Positions 49,700 to 62,728 of a stretch of DNA of 64,000 bases are shown in pieces. Source of the stretch: Argentina anserina. Lineage: Eukaryota; Streptophyta; Magnoliopsida; Rosales; Rosaceae. The number at the start of each line of letters is the position of its first letter. Positions within the stretch are counted from its first letter, which is position 1. The notes under the pieces were generated by a model, which made no database searches, was not told the origin of the DNA, and worked only from the letters and a program-made list of their open reading frames with translations. A program made the translations under genes and the position numbers. The stretch is from positions 21,513,555 through 21,577,554 of the forward strand of contig NC_065875.1 of the NCBI RefSeq assembly GCF_933775445.1, read 5' to 3'.

Positions 49700-52600
49700 T
49701 GTCATTCTGTTATTGCCTTTGCAAAATCACTAGGTGATTCAGCTGAAGAGCAGGTACACAACACCACCAGTCTCAAAGTAGTGGGAGGCTGAGAACTGCT
49801 GATAGGAAGTCCATCAGCCTATTGTCCCATTGGCCCAATTCGGACCTAAACCTGATTAATTATAGGCCGAACCCCAGAACCTACTGACCCAATCTTTGAC
49901 CCAGTCCCAGTGTCTTGTATGTATGAACTCCAATGCCTTTTGAAGTCATCAAACGAAGACCATGAACTCGAGCTTATTTCAAACTTTCTTTACTCCAAAA
50001 AAAAAAACCAAACTCTCTGATGATTAACGCTGAGTTCGTTTGCTGAAAGTTAAACTTAGCTTCTCTCAGTTTAAAATGCGAATTCAAATGAGTTGATAAT
50101 TATCTAAATTCAATCCGAACTGGAATGATTGAGAGGGAACAAGGTCAGTACTCAATACTGCAACGCCTGTCTATTAATTCATTTTGCATTTAACTCGTGG
50201 CTCATTACTTAGATATTACAGCAGTAAAATCCTACCGACTTGAAAGCACAATTGTCATGGTACGATAGTCTTGGTCAAATTTATCAACTTCTAATCACTT
50301 CAATTAGAAACAATCCTCACTAGTAGCCTCTACATAAACAAGAGAGTGGGGTAGATAGAGTTTCACGTACTATTTCCTTCAGCTGCACGGAAAGGATGTT
50401 AGCTATTAGTTAGTAGTGTGGCATTGCTTCTAGATGCTCTTACTTAGCTTGGTGGCAAACACCAGATCGAGCAAATCTTTTATTATATATGAATACTATG
50501 AAGAGGTAAGATAAGTTCGGATTTTAGTCCTCGACAAAGAAGGGGACAAATGTTCTTAGTAATTAAATATATAGATATATATATTAAATAAGTTAATCGA
50601 TCATTAGCAAGGAGGTGATGGCTGATGTGCTGTGGGAACCATATCGATTCTGAGAAACAATGGACAAGAAGAATGATCCATGCCCTAGCTGTGGGTGAAA
50701 AGCGATGGTCCACCAGTTCACTTTAGAAAGGGAAACAATCAAACAGACAAAGACGTTCGTGGTTCTTATTAAAACAGAAACCCCGGCCTTTATTCATTGT
50801 CCGTCACAATGTTAGGGCTGGATTGCTTGGAACTAGCTTAATTGGCCTGCAATTATAAGAGTACGCATCCATTTTGGCTTCTATATCTCATTTTCTCTCA
50901 ATCTCTCTCTCGCTGAAACTGACTGAAATATTCTGAGACCAGTTATGGACTGCATGTTAACTACCGTTCTTCAGAGAAGTATAGGATCGAGGTGGTTCAG
51001 AAGTTGAATGGTGGTTGTATTATGATTATAAACTATAAAGTAAGAAGTATTTAATTAAGTGAATTCGACATTGAATACCTTAGTTAAATCCGTTTGTAAT
51101 TACTTGCATCATAGGTTAACCAAAAAGCTTTTGAATTTTTGTTTTTTTACTGCTCACTGTTGTGCACTTGTCTCCAGATCGATAATATTAGTATAAAAGT
51201 TTCTCTTCAATCTTATCCAAACATACATGTAGCAAGTATACTGATATATTCATGGATACATTAACAGTAGAAAACATAATAACATATATATCCAGCTATC
51301 CCTACCCCGTACTGATCGAATTTCGATACCAGATTGGCCGGTGAATTCCTCCTCCAGTCCTCCCCGTTACTGATGTTCATCCGAATTTCTTCGCATATAG
51401 GCCGGAGAGCCGATACCGACTCACCTCGATCGATGGAATTTATATATCCATCCTAGGTCAGACATATATAGTTAATGCATGCATTGTACGTACTTGGCAC
51501 AGAAGTGTAAAAAAATGAAACTATTTTTGCAGTCTCTGAAGCATCTCTTCTGTACTGTATCAGCCAGAGATCGACCAGATTGGTTCTTTTGAATATCGAG
51601 CTGCTTTGATCACATGAAGTAAATTGCATAATTTACACTATAAATATTAATTAACCTGCTGCTCAGGCAACAAATAACCATAGATTAACCTATCACTCAC
51701 ATAAATTAATTACGGTATCCCTCCAGACTACACCAGAGTCGAGAGTAATGAAATATGATTCTCTAGGGCGAGGAGAATATCATCAGCCTCAAGTTAATTA
51801 ATCCAGCATACCTTTCATGTGGTTTATCAGCAAATTAGTTAGTTTTATTATCACCCCAGTTAGCTTTAACTACTTGTAATTGAGTTGACAATCTCATTTT
51901 ACAATTATCGCAGCTACCGGTCAACTCACGTATATCATCCCCTGAATTTTATATTTTGCATGCATGCAGCTCAATGCCTCAATCAATTAGTTTGACAGTT
52001 TTAGCTTGTTTTGATCTGGCCTCTGACAAGAGGGCCATCACTTGGCGGAACCTTAAGCATGCAGTACGAACAATACAATGCAAAAAGAAAAAAGAAAAAT
52101 AAAAGGAAATACTCCATGCCAGAAATCTCTAACTTGTTCGTGCCAGGGATTATTTCTTTTTGGAGATTTTTTTTGACGTAGAATTTCGCAAGCCGGGATA
52201 TATCCTCTCATCAGCAGAATATATGATATCATTTTTTCCGTTCAGCTCGCAAACTATATATTAGTACGGTCGATCTTCGACAATTATATCTCCTTCCAAT
52301 GGCGGATCCTAGATCACAATATTGGAGATGCTCAAACTTCTCTACCAAAGAAAAAAAAGTTGTGGAGAATTTCCTTAGTGCTAGATAATTTTATTAATTA
52401 AAAAAAATATACACAAAATTAATATAAATCTCACACATGCTAAATTTTTTTGCACAAATTAGTCGTTAGATATTTGATATCTCTAATCGCCTCCTCATTA
52501 TCTAATATTCAGCATTCTATTTCTCAATATAAATTGACTAATGAAAATTGAATTGAAAGTTGTAGTTGGTCATAAAAAATTTAGAGAAGATATATATGGA

Positions 52601-52950
52601 AAAATAAATCTGACTATTTTAACTTCCAAACTCTACATTTTTCTCATAAAATCATGAATTAATTTAATTTGAAACGCTTTTATTCTCATAAACTTCTCGA
52701 TCCATCAACTTTTGTAAAATTATATATATATCATGATCAAAACTTCTGAGAAGTAAAAAGTTAAAAGAATATATATAATTTAATCAAAATAATTAATATT
52801 GATAAGACAGTGGAATATTAATATGTCTTAGATGAATATATTCCAGTTGATCTGAGCGAAGAATGTGAGGTGTACCAAACAAATTAAGGCCTGGATTGAT
52901 CACAACCTCACGTGAGAGCGATCCTATTCCATCATATGCAATATTTGATC
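49700..52950. other. intergenic, no supported gene
   Basis: About 3.2 kb of AT-rich DNA. Near 52300, CAATGGCGGATCCTAG recalls a hAT-type end but has no partner that I can see. The short reading frames have no recognisable domain. Confidence 0.45.
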
Positions 52951-52974
52951 TTTTTGGGTCCATATGTTAGAAGT

Positions 52975-55340
52975 CTGATCTGGACAAATCCGCAACATTG
53001 GATTCTGAACTCACTTGATTGATCTGAACATTCAAGAACTTCTGTTGTTGAACATTATAGAAGAATTTGGGCGAAATATGCTTGGTGTTGTCTCCCTTGA
53101 TGAAACCTAACTTTGTATGATCTATGCAAGCAGCATTATCTTCATAAATGTAGGGCTGGGCACGGGCCCGGCCCGGACTTTTTTTTTCAGGGCCCGGGCC
53201 CGGCCCGGTTGTAGTTTGACGGGCCGGGTTTTTTTCTAAAAAAATCAGGAACCGGGTAAAACCCGGTCCGGGTCAATTAATTGTAAGGCCCGGGTAAAAC
53301 CCGGACCGGTAACATCCGGGCCGAGCCCGCCCGGTTTTCCGGGCCTAACTCTGTTTTTGGCTAGTTGGCGGTGAATCGGCAGTGAGAGGCGACGACAATG
53401 GAAATCATGGGATTGGAATTAGTTAAGTTTAAGGTTATTTGGTTATGTTCCAGTGTCATTGTATCTATTCTATAAGTTTATGATCACTTACAAAAGCCAA
53501 TTATATAATAATACCTAATGTCCCGGGTTTCCGGGTTTTTTTTTTAAAGATTTGAAGGCCCGGGACCAGCCCGGACATAACAAAGCCCGGCCCGTTTATC
53601 ACATGACAACATATGAGCCCGGCAAAAAACCCGGCCTGCCCGGACGGGCCCGGCGGTCCGGTCAGGGTTTTTTTTCTTCTTCGGGCTTTTTGCCCAGCCC
53701 TACATAAATGCACGTAGGTTGATCAGTTGTAGAGACTAATCCACAAGAATCACGAATATGACGAACGAGAGCCAAATACTTTCTTTAACTGCTTCATAAA
53801 GAGCAATGATCGCCGCGTGATTCAAATAAGTAGCAACAAGAGATTTCTTCGTGGATCTCCAAGATATCGTCGTATTCCCAATGGTAAACACATAACCGGT
53901 TTGAGAACGAGCCTTGTGAGGGTCATAGAGGTACCCTACGTCGGCATAATTAACTAACAAGTTGTTTGGAGTATTTGCATCGGGAGAATGAGCAGAACGG
54001 GACCGGTTGCTGCTCTCATCACTGTGCACGGTCTCCACGCCATGGCGGCCGGCGACGTTGCTGCGGCGTACGGCGGCAAGGCCGGGGTTGACGACGACGG
54101 TGGTGCGGGGAGATACTGTGGCGGTGTTCTCTCTACAATAGGGGTAGAACAATCTCATGTCAAGGGAACCTTTCAAGTACCGAAACAAATGCTCGATACC
54201 ATTCCAATGACATAGTGTAGGTGAGGAGCTAAATCTAGCTAATAAATTCACTGTGAAAGATATGTCCGGTCTAGTGCATTGAGCAAGATACAATAGTGCC
54301 CCAATTGCTCTAAGGTATGCAACTTCAGGACCAAGAACTTCTTCATCATCCTCTTTAGGACGGAATTGATCATTCTTGATATCTACACTTTGGACGACCA
54401 TGAGAGTAGACAATGAACTGCATGGATCCATATTGAAACGTCGAAGCATTTTCTGCGTGTAGTTCGACTGGTGGACTAAGATACCGTCGGCCATATGCAC
54501 AAGCTCAAGGCCGAAACATAATTCCGTCCTCCCTAGGTCCTTCATCTCAAATTCTGACTTTAAATGAGACACGGTCTCTTCAATCTCATCAAGAGTACCA
54601 ATTATATTCATGTCATCAACGTAAACCACAACGATGATGAATCCAGAATTTGTCTTTCGTATGAACACACATGGACATAGTTCATCACTCTTATAACCCC
54701 CTCTCACCAAGTATCGATGCAACCGATTGTACCACATTCTTCTGGATTGCTTCAACCCATACAATGAACAACGTAATCTGACTTCATGAACACTCTGTAG
54801 TCTGGAGGCACTTGAAGGAGGTAAATGTAGTCCCTCTGGAGCTTTCATGTATATCTCTGCGTCAAGATCCCCATAGAGATAAGATGTGACCACATCCATA
54901 AGCTGCATGTTTAGTCTTTCGAACACTACAAAACTAATGAGGTAGCGGAATGTAATGATGTCCATAACAAGAGAATAAGTCTCTTCATAGTCAATGTCAT
55001 GTCGTTGTGAGAATCCTTGCGCCACGAGTCTTGTGTTACAATGCACGATCTCGTTCATCTCATTACGCTTACGAATGAAGACCCATTTATGTCCAACAAG
55101 TTTGACATTTCTTGGAGTCAATTCAACCTTTCTGAATACTTCTCTCTTCGTTAATGAGTCAAGTTCTACCTGTATTGCTTCCTTCCACTTCGGCCAATAT
55201 GCTCTGCGTTCACATTCAGCTACAAAGCGAGGTTCAATGTCGTCTTTAAATATGATCTCATGTGCGACGAAATAAGCGAAAATGTCATCAATGCATGTAG
55301 TGGCTCGGTTTCGGACCGATTGCTCACTTGTGTAGTTCAC
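52975..55340 (-). pseudogene. copia reverse transcriptase-RNase H, interrupted
   Basis: An open stretch from 55340 to 53736 covers most of reverse transcriptase (WKEAIQVELDSL, KWVFIRKRNEM, RLVAQGFSQRHDIDYEETYS, catalytic YVDDMNIIG) and the start of RNase H (YADVGYLYDPHKARSQTGYV). The usual YEDNAACI and GFIKGDNTKHI...VADL blocks continue at 53140-52975, beyond the 552-bp insertion at 53151-53702. A stretch near 54110-53990 encodes extra low-complexity residues not expected in the family. Non-functional because of the insertion and other lesions. Confidence 0.85.
53151..53702. mobile_element. 552-bp GC-rich hAT-type element nested in copia RNase H
   Basis: Perfect 8-bp target duplication CATAAATG at 53143-53150 and 53703-53710. 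The termini TAGGGCTGGGCACGG and TTTTTGCCCAGCCCTA are inverted repeats. The ends are filled with GGGCCCGGCCCGG-type palindromic blocks around an AT-rich middle. Termini and duplication length fit non-autonomous hAT elements. Reading frames inside reflect composition only. Confidence 0.88.
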
Positions 55341-55469
55341 TGAGATTTCGTTGTTCTATGGCATCAAACAAGGTTCCATAGCGTTCCACGGTAACACCTG
55401 AGTTGATTCATGGACATAGCTGTAATCAGATACAACTTTATACGATGGAAATTCATCGTTGATGACGCG

Positions 55470-56186
55470 TTATGCCTTGGTCATTCGCTTCTTTCTAGGC
55501 TTTGAATTTTTAGAGTTTACTGATCTCCCCCGTTTCCTTTGAGGAGCCGAGGCCGAAGCTGCTCCATGCAGGTCCATCTTGGCGACGTCAGCAACACCAC
55601 GGCGTACGGTGGTGCCACCGCCGGCCTCCGTACGTCCCACTGTCAGGGGCGGTGCCAACGTTTCTAGGTACAGGAGCTTGTCTTCCACGCCCGTATTTCA
55701 GAACATCCAACCATGTCGGTACATTTGCAGTGGGTATGTTTGATCTCGTCATTTTAGTAATATCTACAAACCTTTCGGGCAACGAATCTGTGACTTTCTG
55801 GAGGTCGATAATGCCTTCACTTCTAACTCACTTTGAGCAGTGTGGGGGTCATAATGAGACATAGTGGGGACACACCATGTCAATTCCTGAAGTTTATTTG
55901 GAATGATAACATTCCCATCTCCCGTTACTGACGGGAAGCATGTCTCATCAAAGTGACAATCTGCAAATTTTGCAGTAAAGAGATCTTCGGTGGTTGGTTC
56001 TAAGTAGCGGACAATCGTTGGGGAATTATAGCCAACATAGATACCTAATCGTCTCTGATGACCCATTTTAGTATGCAGTGGAGGCGTAATAGGCACATAG
56101 ACAGCGCAACCAAATATGCGTAAGTGTGAAGTATTGGGTTCACACTTAGTTAGTCGCGGGTCTGAAACTAATAAGTGTTGATGCAT
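55470..56186 (-). pseudogene. copia integrase C-terminal region and linker, frameshifted
   Basis: The minus strand reads SHLRIFGCAVYVPITPPLHT, RRLGIYVGYNSPTIVRYLEP and LFTAKFADCHFDETCFP, the conserved post-integrase region of copia polyproteins. It is offset by one frame from the upstream protease-integrase segment and shifts frame again near 55770 and near 55660. A GC-rich stretch at about 55550-55640 encodes Ala/Gly/Val-rich residues. Confidence 0.75.
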
Positions 56187-57405
56187 GTAACACTACATAT
56201 CCCCACGCAGAGACCGGCATGTTAGTACCTATAACCATTGCCCGAGCAACAAGCTGAATACGCTTGATGGTAGCCTCTGCTAGACCGTTCTGTGAATGAA
56301 CATGAGGAATAAGATGTTCAACTTCGATCCCAATAGACATGCAGTAATCATCAAAAGTTTTGGAGGTTAATTCTTCAGCATTATCCAAATGAATAGATTT
56401 GATAGGATAGTCAGGGTGGTGAGCCCAAAGTTTGATTATCTCAACTAATAACTTAGCAAATGCAACATTCCTTGTAGGTAACAAAGCGACTTGTGACCAA
56501 CGCGTTGATGCATCAACCAATACCATAAAATATCTAAAAGGTCTGCATTCTGATTGAATAGGTCCACAAATATCACCTTGGATACGTTGTAAGAATAAAA
56601 TGTTCTCTGTTGAAGCCTTAGTGAAAGAATGACTTCCTTGAAATTTAGCTTGTGAACAAGCTTTGCAAAACGAGAAATGGGCATCAGAAATTGCCATGGA
56701 GACATGAGAAAACACGAGAGACATCACAAGCTTCTGTGAAGGAGGGGATGCCGCCACCGACGGCATGAATGTCGTGGAGCTGCCGAGAGGGGCAAGCTCG
56801 GCTACACCGTGTAGTGCACGGGTAGTCACGGCCTCACCATGTGGAGCATGGGTGAGCTGATCTTCCAATCGCTTTCGGGACTTGAAAAATGGATGATCAT
56901 GTGAATTCTTAAGAATGGTAATCATCATATTACGTCCAGGGTGCCCGAGACGGGCATGCCAAAGCATATAAGAGTCTGAATCACAAAAGTTGCGTTCAAC
57001 CGTATATGATTTAAAGATTCGAATAGAAGTAAGATACAAACCATTCCCGAGACTCTTCATCTTCTCTAAGATGCGGCGTTGTCCTGCTTTCTCAGAGGTA
57101 ACACAAAGATATTGTTCTCCATTCTCAACATAAGTATCGAAGTGAAAATCATTGGAACGTATGTCCTTAAAACTTAGCAAGGTGCGGGGAGACTTCGGCG
57201 CATAAAGAGCGTCAACGACGTTGAGAGTCATACCATTAGGCAACGTAAAAGAAGCGATGTCTCTTCCTTGAATGATGGATTTAGAGCCAATCATTGTAGT
57301 CATTGAACAAGTCGAAAACACTATATCCGTGAATAACTGCATGTGCCGTAGGACAGTGTGGGTGGTGCCGCAATCAACTAGACATTCGATTTCACTGCGG
57401 GACAT
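56146..57405 (-). pseudogene. copia protease and integrase segment
   Basis: Contains the aspartic protease motif LVDCGTTHTVL, the GAG-pre-integrase motif LWHARLGHPG with CKACSQAKFQG completing the His-His-Cys-Cys zinc site, and the integrase core with Asp in GDICGP, Asp in HLDNAEE and Glu in NGLAEATIK. About 42 residues rich in His, Ala and Ser (56860-56735) interrupt the usual spacing between the HARLGHP motif and the Cys pair. The segment ends by frameshift near 56150. Confidence 0.82.
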
Positions 57406-58379
57406 CTACAAAATGAAAATTAAGAGAGTCAGTGACACATGAACAATTCTATACAATACTCCGTAGGATATTGTAAGAAAGGGAATCGAAACAATGTGCG
57501 ATCTCATCGAATGTATCTCATGGCAATAGTACTATATTGTTCAACTAAAGATTTAGGAAAAACATGGTATTGAAGCAGTGGAATACCAAATAGTAAACTA
57601 AGGTGGTAGAAACCATCTAAAATTGGTGTAAAAACACACATAAGAGTGCTAGTGAGCGTAGATAACGAACTTGGAGAAAACCGGAAAATTAACTAGAAAA
57701 CTATGTCAAAAGAACTCAAAACCGGGTGAAATTTATACTAGGAAAACGTGGCAGCAAGAACTTATGGAAATATCCCGGAAAAATAATGAGAAACGATGAA
57801 AAAATCTTCGAAAAACTTGTTGGAAAACCAGCGGCGATGATTGCCGGAAAACCGGCCGGCGGCAGCCGGAGGTGGCTGGTAAGGAGACCGCAGCTACAGG
57901 TTTGACAAGGGATGCCGGCAGAAATCGGATGGTAGCGCCGGAAACGCCGGCAGGTGGCCAGAAGGTGAGCAAAATGCAGGAAAACTTTCCAGAAACGCCG
58001 GAACAGTAACCGGGTACTGCCAAAGGCCAAAACAACGTCAATTTTTGACGTTCCGAGGACCGTTTTTTTAAATTTAAAGTTCCAAATTCACAATGTAGTA
58101 CTATTGAGGTCCATGTAACCCAAAAACGTCCAATTTAAAAACCACGTGAGTTGCACACGTTGACCATCATGCTAAGTGTAAGGTAAATAAAATTCTCAAA
58201 AAGATCGACTTGTAAACAAGAAATCGAGAATTTTATTGAATGTCAATCTTTAATACATCACACACGGACTTCTAATTCCAAAATCAAAAGACTTTTACAA
58301 AGTCAATGAAAATAACAATGGCGGTCGACCATAACAATACTTGAAATCATAAAACTAGAATAAGCTAAAAACGGCTAAT

Positions 58380-59150
58380 CAAAGTCGGGAGTATCCATTG
58401 TAGGCGCTGGAGGCTTAGTCTTGGAAGCAATGGGCTCGGGCTTTATGGAGATGTGGTGAGTCTCGATCTCAGGGTCCTCATCCACATGATTCGATTCAGG
58501 TTGTAGAAACTTCTTGTAGGCGGAGTATGCCTTGATCATTTATTTGCTAGCGCGGCAATCGCGATTAAAGTACTTGAAGAAACCACATTTTGAAGCATGG
58601 AGACTTTCCATTACCGGAAGTGGAGGCCTGAGGAGGCACACGGCCTCCTTAAGTTTTGGGACGGGGACGGCCTCCCCCGGGGGGTGCGGCGCCGCCACCA
58701 TCTCGGGTCGAAGTATTGGACTTGGGTCGAGAACGACCATGTTGCCTCCCACCACGAGAGTTGTTACGTTGTGGCTGGTATGGATCGTTCCTTAATTGAT
58801 TCTTTTACTTAGGAGCTTTCCCATAGTTAGACTGTGGCGTAGAAATCTTTTTAGTGCCAACCGGTCTATTGTTGTACCGTAAGCGTAGTTTGTCCCATAA
58901 TTATTTAGGATCTTTTACATTCACGTATTGCCTCTTGAGAGTTGCATGGATGTGACGTCTCATGAAGATGAGAGCTTGAGTCTTGGTCACAGGTGGGAAA
59001 TTAGCAGGAGGGTCGGCAAACATGCCTTGGATCCCTCAGCTCTCGAAAGCTTGCTCCATGTCAAAAACCCAGTGGTGTTATTCTTTGCCTTCTAGGTAAG
59101 AAGGCCAAATTCCAGTCGAGATGGCGATGACATCTACAAAAACGAATACA
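58380..59150 (-). pseudogene. copia gag remnant
   Basis: The minus strand, with several stops, reads pieces such as MRRHIHATLKRQYVNVKDPK and LWDKLRLRYNN, typical of UBN2-type copia gag. A degraded nucleocapsid-like segment (SKCGFFKYFNRDCRASK) lies near 58540-58590, but the expected zinc-knuckle His is missing. Confidence 0.6.
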
Positions 59151-59825
59151 GAATCAATTAAATTCAAGTATGATAGGAATTATAAGGGGTGACGTATCAC
59201 AAGAAAAATCGATGCAAACGGTGATACTCATGATCGCACCCAAAATAGAGGTGCACTCAGGCAACCACACGAAATCGATTAACTTCTCTTTCAAAACAAT
59301 CGTGACTCCCCTAAGACCGTCACACGAAAAATATCGACCAAGAGGGGAATCATATCTCTCTTTGGTCTTATTGGCGTTATAAGAAAGGCCGGAAATGAGA
59401 CATGAAGAAGGCTAATAGCTCCCGATATAATATATCTATACGTTCAAAAGCGGGAACGTTAATGAAAAATTACCTTTGAAGGTGTGGAGAAGACGAGAGT
59501 AGCTTCTTTGGAGTGAAGATTTTGCTTGTTGAGTTCGCGTTGCTTGCGTGAATATGCTGGAGGAGAAATCTTGAATGCTTTGATGTAGGGTCTTGTGGGG
59601 TAAAAAAATGATTTTGCGGGGCGAATGCGGATGAGACCATGTGGAGCTGCGGGGTTGCAGGGGCTGCGGGGAGTGGCAGGGACTGTCGCCGATAAGGAGT
59701 GCCGACAGGAAGGTTGCCAGAGGCCTGAGACAAGGGCGGCCGGCGGGAGAAAAAATAGGATTTCAAGGGCTTTAAAAGTTCATAGTTTTAGAGCAGAGTG
59801 TGTGCAGAGTGCGTGATAACGTGGT

Positions 59826-60060
59826 GCATGATGAAATAACTGTGTCTTTATTGAATGATATGGGGGCCTATATATAGGCATTATAAAACTACAATCCTGT
59901 ATGATTCGGAGTTCTAATCTATTACAGAGATGCTAATTTATCTCTAACTTATTAAGGTTAAGACACACATAAAGATAAAATAGTAATTCTCCCGAAACAC
60001 GCTTGATTTTATCCAAATAATTTCACTTTGTTAAGATTATTAGTACGTGATATCGTGGAT
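59826..60060 (-). repeat. probable start of copia 5' LTR
   Basis: On the minus strand this region has a CCTATATATAGGCCC TATA-like box near 59865 and AATAAAGACACAG shortly before the inferred LTR end at 59825. The outer boundary and target duplication could not be found. Confidence 0.35.
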
Positions 60061-61700
60061 GTCGATTGTATTTTGGTATATATGTCTCCAATTCGATAAA
60101 GAATTGTCGGATGTACGTGTTACTCGATTACAAATTACGTATCTTCTGGAGCTGGCGGAAAATCTGGAAGCGATAGTTATACCCCTTGGCCATCAATGCC
60201 CCATACGGCCATACCTATATATGATACATTGCAGCACATATAATACACTAACTAGCTGCGCTGTAATACTCTTGTTCAGGTCGATCATGAACTCATCACC
60301 TACGTCTTCTTATTTTTGGATGTGTTATCAGTAGTAGATCTGCGCGAGTTCAACAGATTACCCATCATCTCTGTCCGGCCTAATAATCCAACACAACATG
60401 CATGTAATCTTGTGCATGTCATGATGATAAATATAATACATACTTATCTTCTTCTGCGCTTCGGAGACGTACCGTTTCAGAATAGTAATCCTCAAACTGA
60501 ACTTCTGTCATCTGAGATCATCACTATGGTCTAACGCCGGCCAGTTTTGGGATTTCTGTTCACGCCATCTAGATCTCCTGGCATGAACAATTCAATTTTT
60601 GTGATCTGACATCGAGGAGGTCAGCTAATTCTAAAATATATACATTCTACATGCACGAATATAATGTACCCCATTTGTAATTTTTGTAATAAATAGTAAA
60701 AAGGCGTCGACGTCTTTTATTTTTCCTCTCACTTGAAACAAGAATGGAGGGTATACCAAACACAGCTCGATCACAACCCCAAAGATATAATGGCATGTGT
60801 GTAGACTCAAGGCTGTTCGGTATGCAATCAATCACAAATAGACTGGTCCATGCGATACTTATTTCGTGAATATTTTACCGTTTAATTTGATAATGACACA
60901 GACGATTACTATAGTTTTTCTCTGGTTCTAGCTATGTATATATTACACAAAGAGCAAACTGACTATCATATGGCGGATTATTTGAAATAGGACAAAACCC
61001 TTTTTCTCTTTTCTTTTTCGGTGTCTCCATATGGGAAATAAACATGACACAGACTCTTATAGTCTATATTTATGGGAAATAAAACGATTCAATAAGCAAC
61101 ATTTGCATTTCAACTTCAGACTTTAGTTACTAATTAATGTGGTACTAGATTTAATTTGTGTGGTTGGTGACATAACTTGCATAAATAACTTTTCCTAAAT
61201 CCGGCAGGTTCATAACATCTCTCAACAAATTAACTAGCTTGAATGTAGTATACACCGTCAAAATCCAACCCCATTCCTTAAATCGTTGTTGTACGATCGA
61301 TTCCAAAAAACTATATTACTCGAATCCAAGTAAGATCTTCGATCTCTATCTTGATACATAGCTGTACTTCAAAAAATTTCTCTTATCATTCCTACAAATC
61401 TTATATACTAGCTTCCAGTGTATGATCAGTCAACTTTGGGTTGCTTGTACATTGTAATCTCCAAGTCAAACATGCTTAATAGAGACTTGTTGCAGAAAAT
61501 TTGTTCGTGTTATTGACCATTTGGTGTATATTTCACTCAACACCCAAATAAACCTATCTGCATATGACTCTGGAGATAGATTTATTGAACGACTGCGTAT
61601 AATTCCAAAATCGGGCACTTAATTAGCTATATGTACCAAACTGACTACGAATGAAAATGCGAGTCCAATTCTAACACTAGCCCTAAAAAACTCAACCGGG
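60061..61700. other. intergenic, MATE upstream region
   Basis: AT-rich spacer; the last few hundred bases are presumably the MATE promoter and leader. No coding region is supported. Confidence 0.45.
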
Positions 61701-61708
61701 TCCATCCA

Positions 61709-62728
61709 ATGACGGACAATAGGCAGCCACTTCTGTCGTCGAGAGAGGAGGCGGTACCAGCTCCTCATCACCAGGTGCATAACCACCTAGAGTCCCTCCC
61801 TCCACCCGCAAACCCTTCTTTCATTTCCAGCAGCACCTTCAATCCTGACACCGATGACATCCCTCCCATCAATAGCGTCCTCGACTTTTTCCGAGAGTTC
61901 AACCGAGAATCCAAGAAGCTCTGGTTCCTTGCCGGCCCCGCCGTTTTCACTTCCCTATGTCAGTACTCTCTCGGCGCCGTCACCCAAATCTTTGCTGGAC
62001 ATGTTGGCACTCTCGACCTCGCCGCTGTCTCCATCGAAAACTCCGTCATCGCCGGATTCTCCTTCGGCATTTTGGTACTCATCCTTTCTATCAATATATT
62101 TTAGTTGTACTATTAACAAACATAACATGTTATATCGTCTGCGCTTGTATGAGTACTAATTTGAACTATAACGGGAGTGATTGAAGCTTGGAATGGGGAG
62201 TGCACTTGAGACGTTATGTGGGCAAGCGTTTGGGGCCGGACAGCTAGACATGTTAGGAATCTACATGCAGCGTTCGTGGGTGATACTCAACGCCACCAGC
62301 TTAGTGCTGTGCTTTCTCTACATATTTGCTCAGCAGATTCTGTACGGAATAGGGCAGACGGCGGAGATATCAAAGGCGGCGGGAGTGTTCGCTCTCTATA
62401 TGATCCCGCAGTTGTTTGCTTACGGGATGAACTTTCCGATAACCAAATTCCTGCAGTCGCAGAGCAAGATCATGGTGATGGCGGTTATCGCAGTGGTGGT
62501 GCTGATCATACACACGGCGTTGAGCTGGCTGCTGATGTTGAAGCTCGGGTGGGGGCTGGTAGGAGCGGCGGTGGTGCTGAATTTGTCGTGGTGGATCATA
62601 GTTCTGGCTCAGATGGGATATATTGTGGCCGGGACTTGTGGCCGGGCGTGGACTGGCTTCTCGTGGAAGGCTTTCCATAATCTATGGGAGTTTGTTAAGT
62701 TGTCTCTTGCTTCAGCAGTCATGCTCTG
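61709..62728 (+). CDS. MATE efflux carrier (DETOXIFICATION family), 5' part
   Basis: MATE carriers export organic cations, flavonoids or other metabolites in exchange for protons or sodium. Exon 1 is 61709-62074 and exon 2 is 62187-62728. Together they encode 302 residues, about 60 percent of a usual 480-520-residue carrier. The cytosolic N-terminus is followed by the first helix region (SKKLWFLAGPAVFTSLCQYS), then FAGHVGTLDLAAVSIENSV and LGMGSALETLCGQAFGAGQ, both MATE signatures, and further hydrophobic segments to SLASAVML. Exon 2 ends in phase 2 at a good donor (CTCTG|GTAAGT), and family alignment predicts a Cys next. No exon with the expected CLExWYF motif occurs before 64000, so the gene continues beyond the window. 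Confidence 0.9.

Larger units (their letters stand above)
52960..59825 (-). mobile_element. degenerate Ty1/copia retrotransposon
   Basis: Minus-strand element in the order gag, protease, integrase, reverse transcriptase, RNase H, the copia order. The sequence CCACGTTATCACGC just inside 59825 resembles a copia primer-binding region, and AATAAAGACACAG then ATCATGCA just outside it looks like the end of a 5' LTR, so the 5' LTR should begin at 59825 and extend right. I find no matching 3' LTR left of 52960, so the 3' end is probably lost. Frameshifts and stops break every gene, and a hAT-type element splits the RNase H region. Confidence 0.85.
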
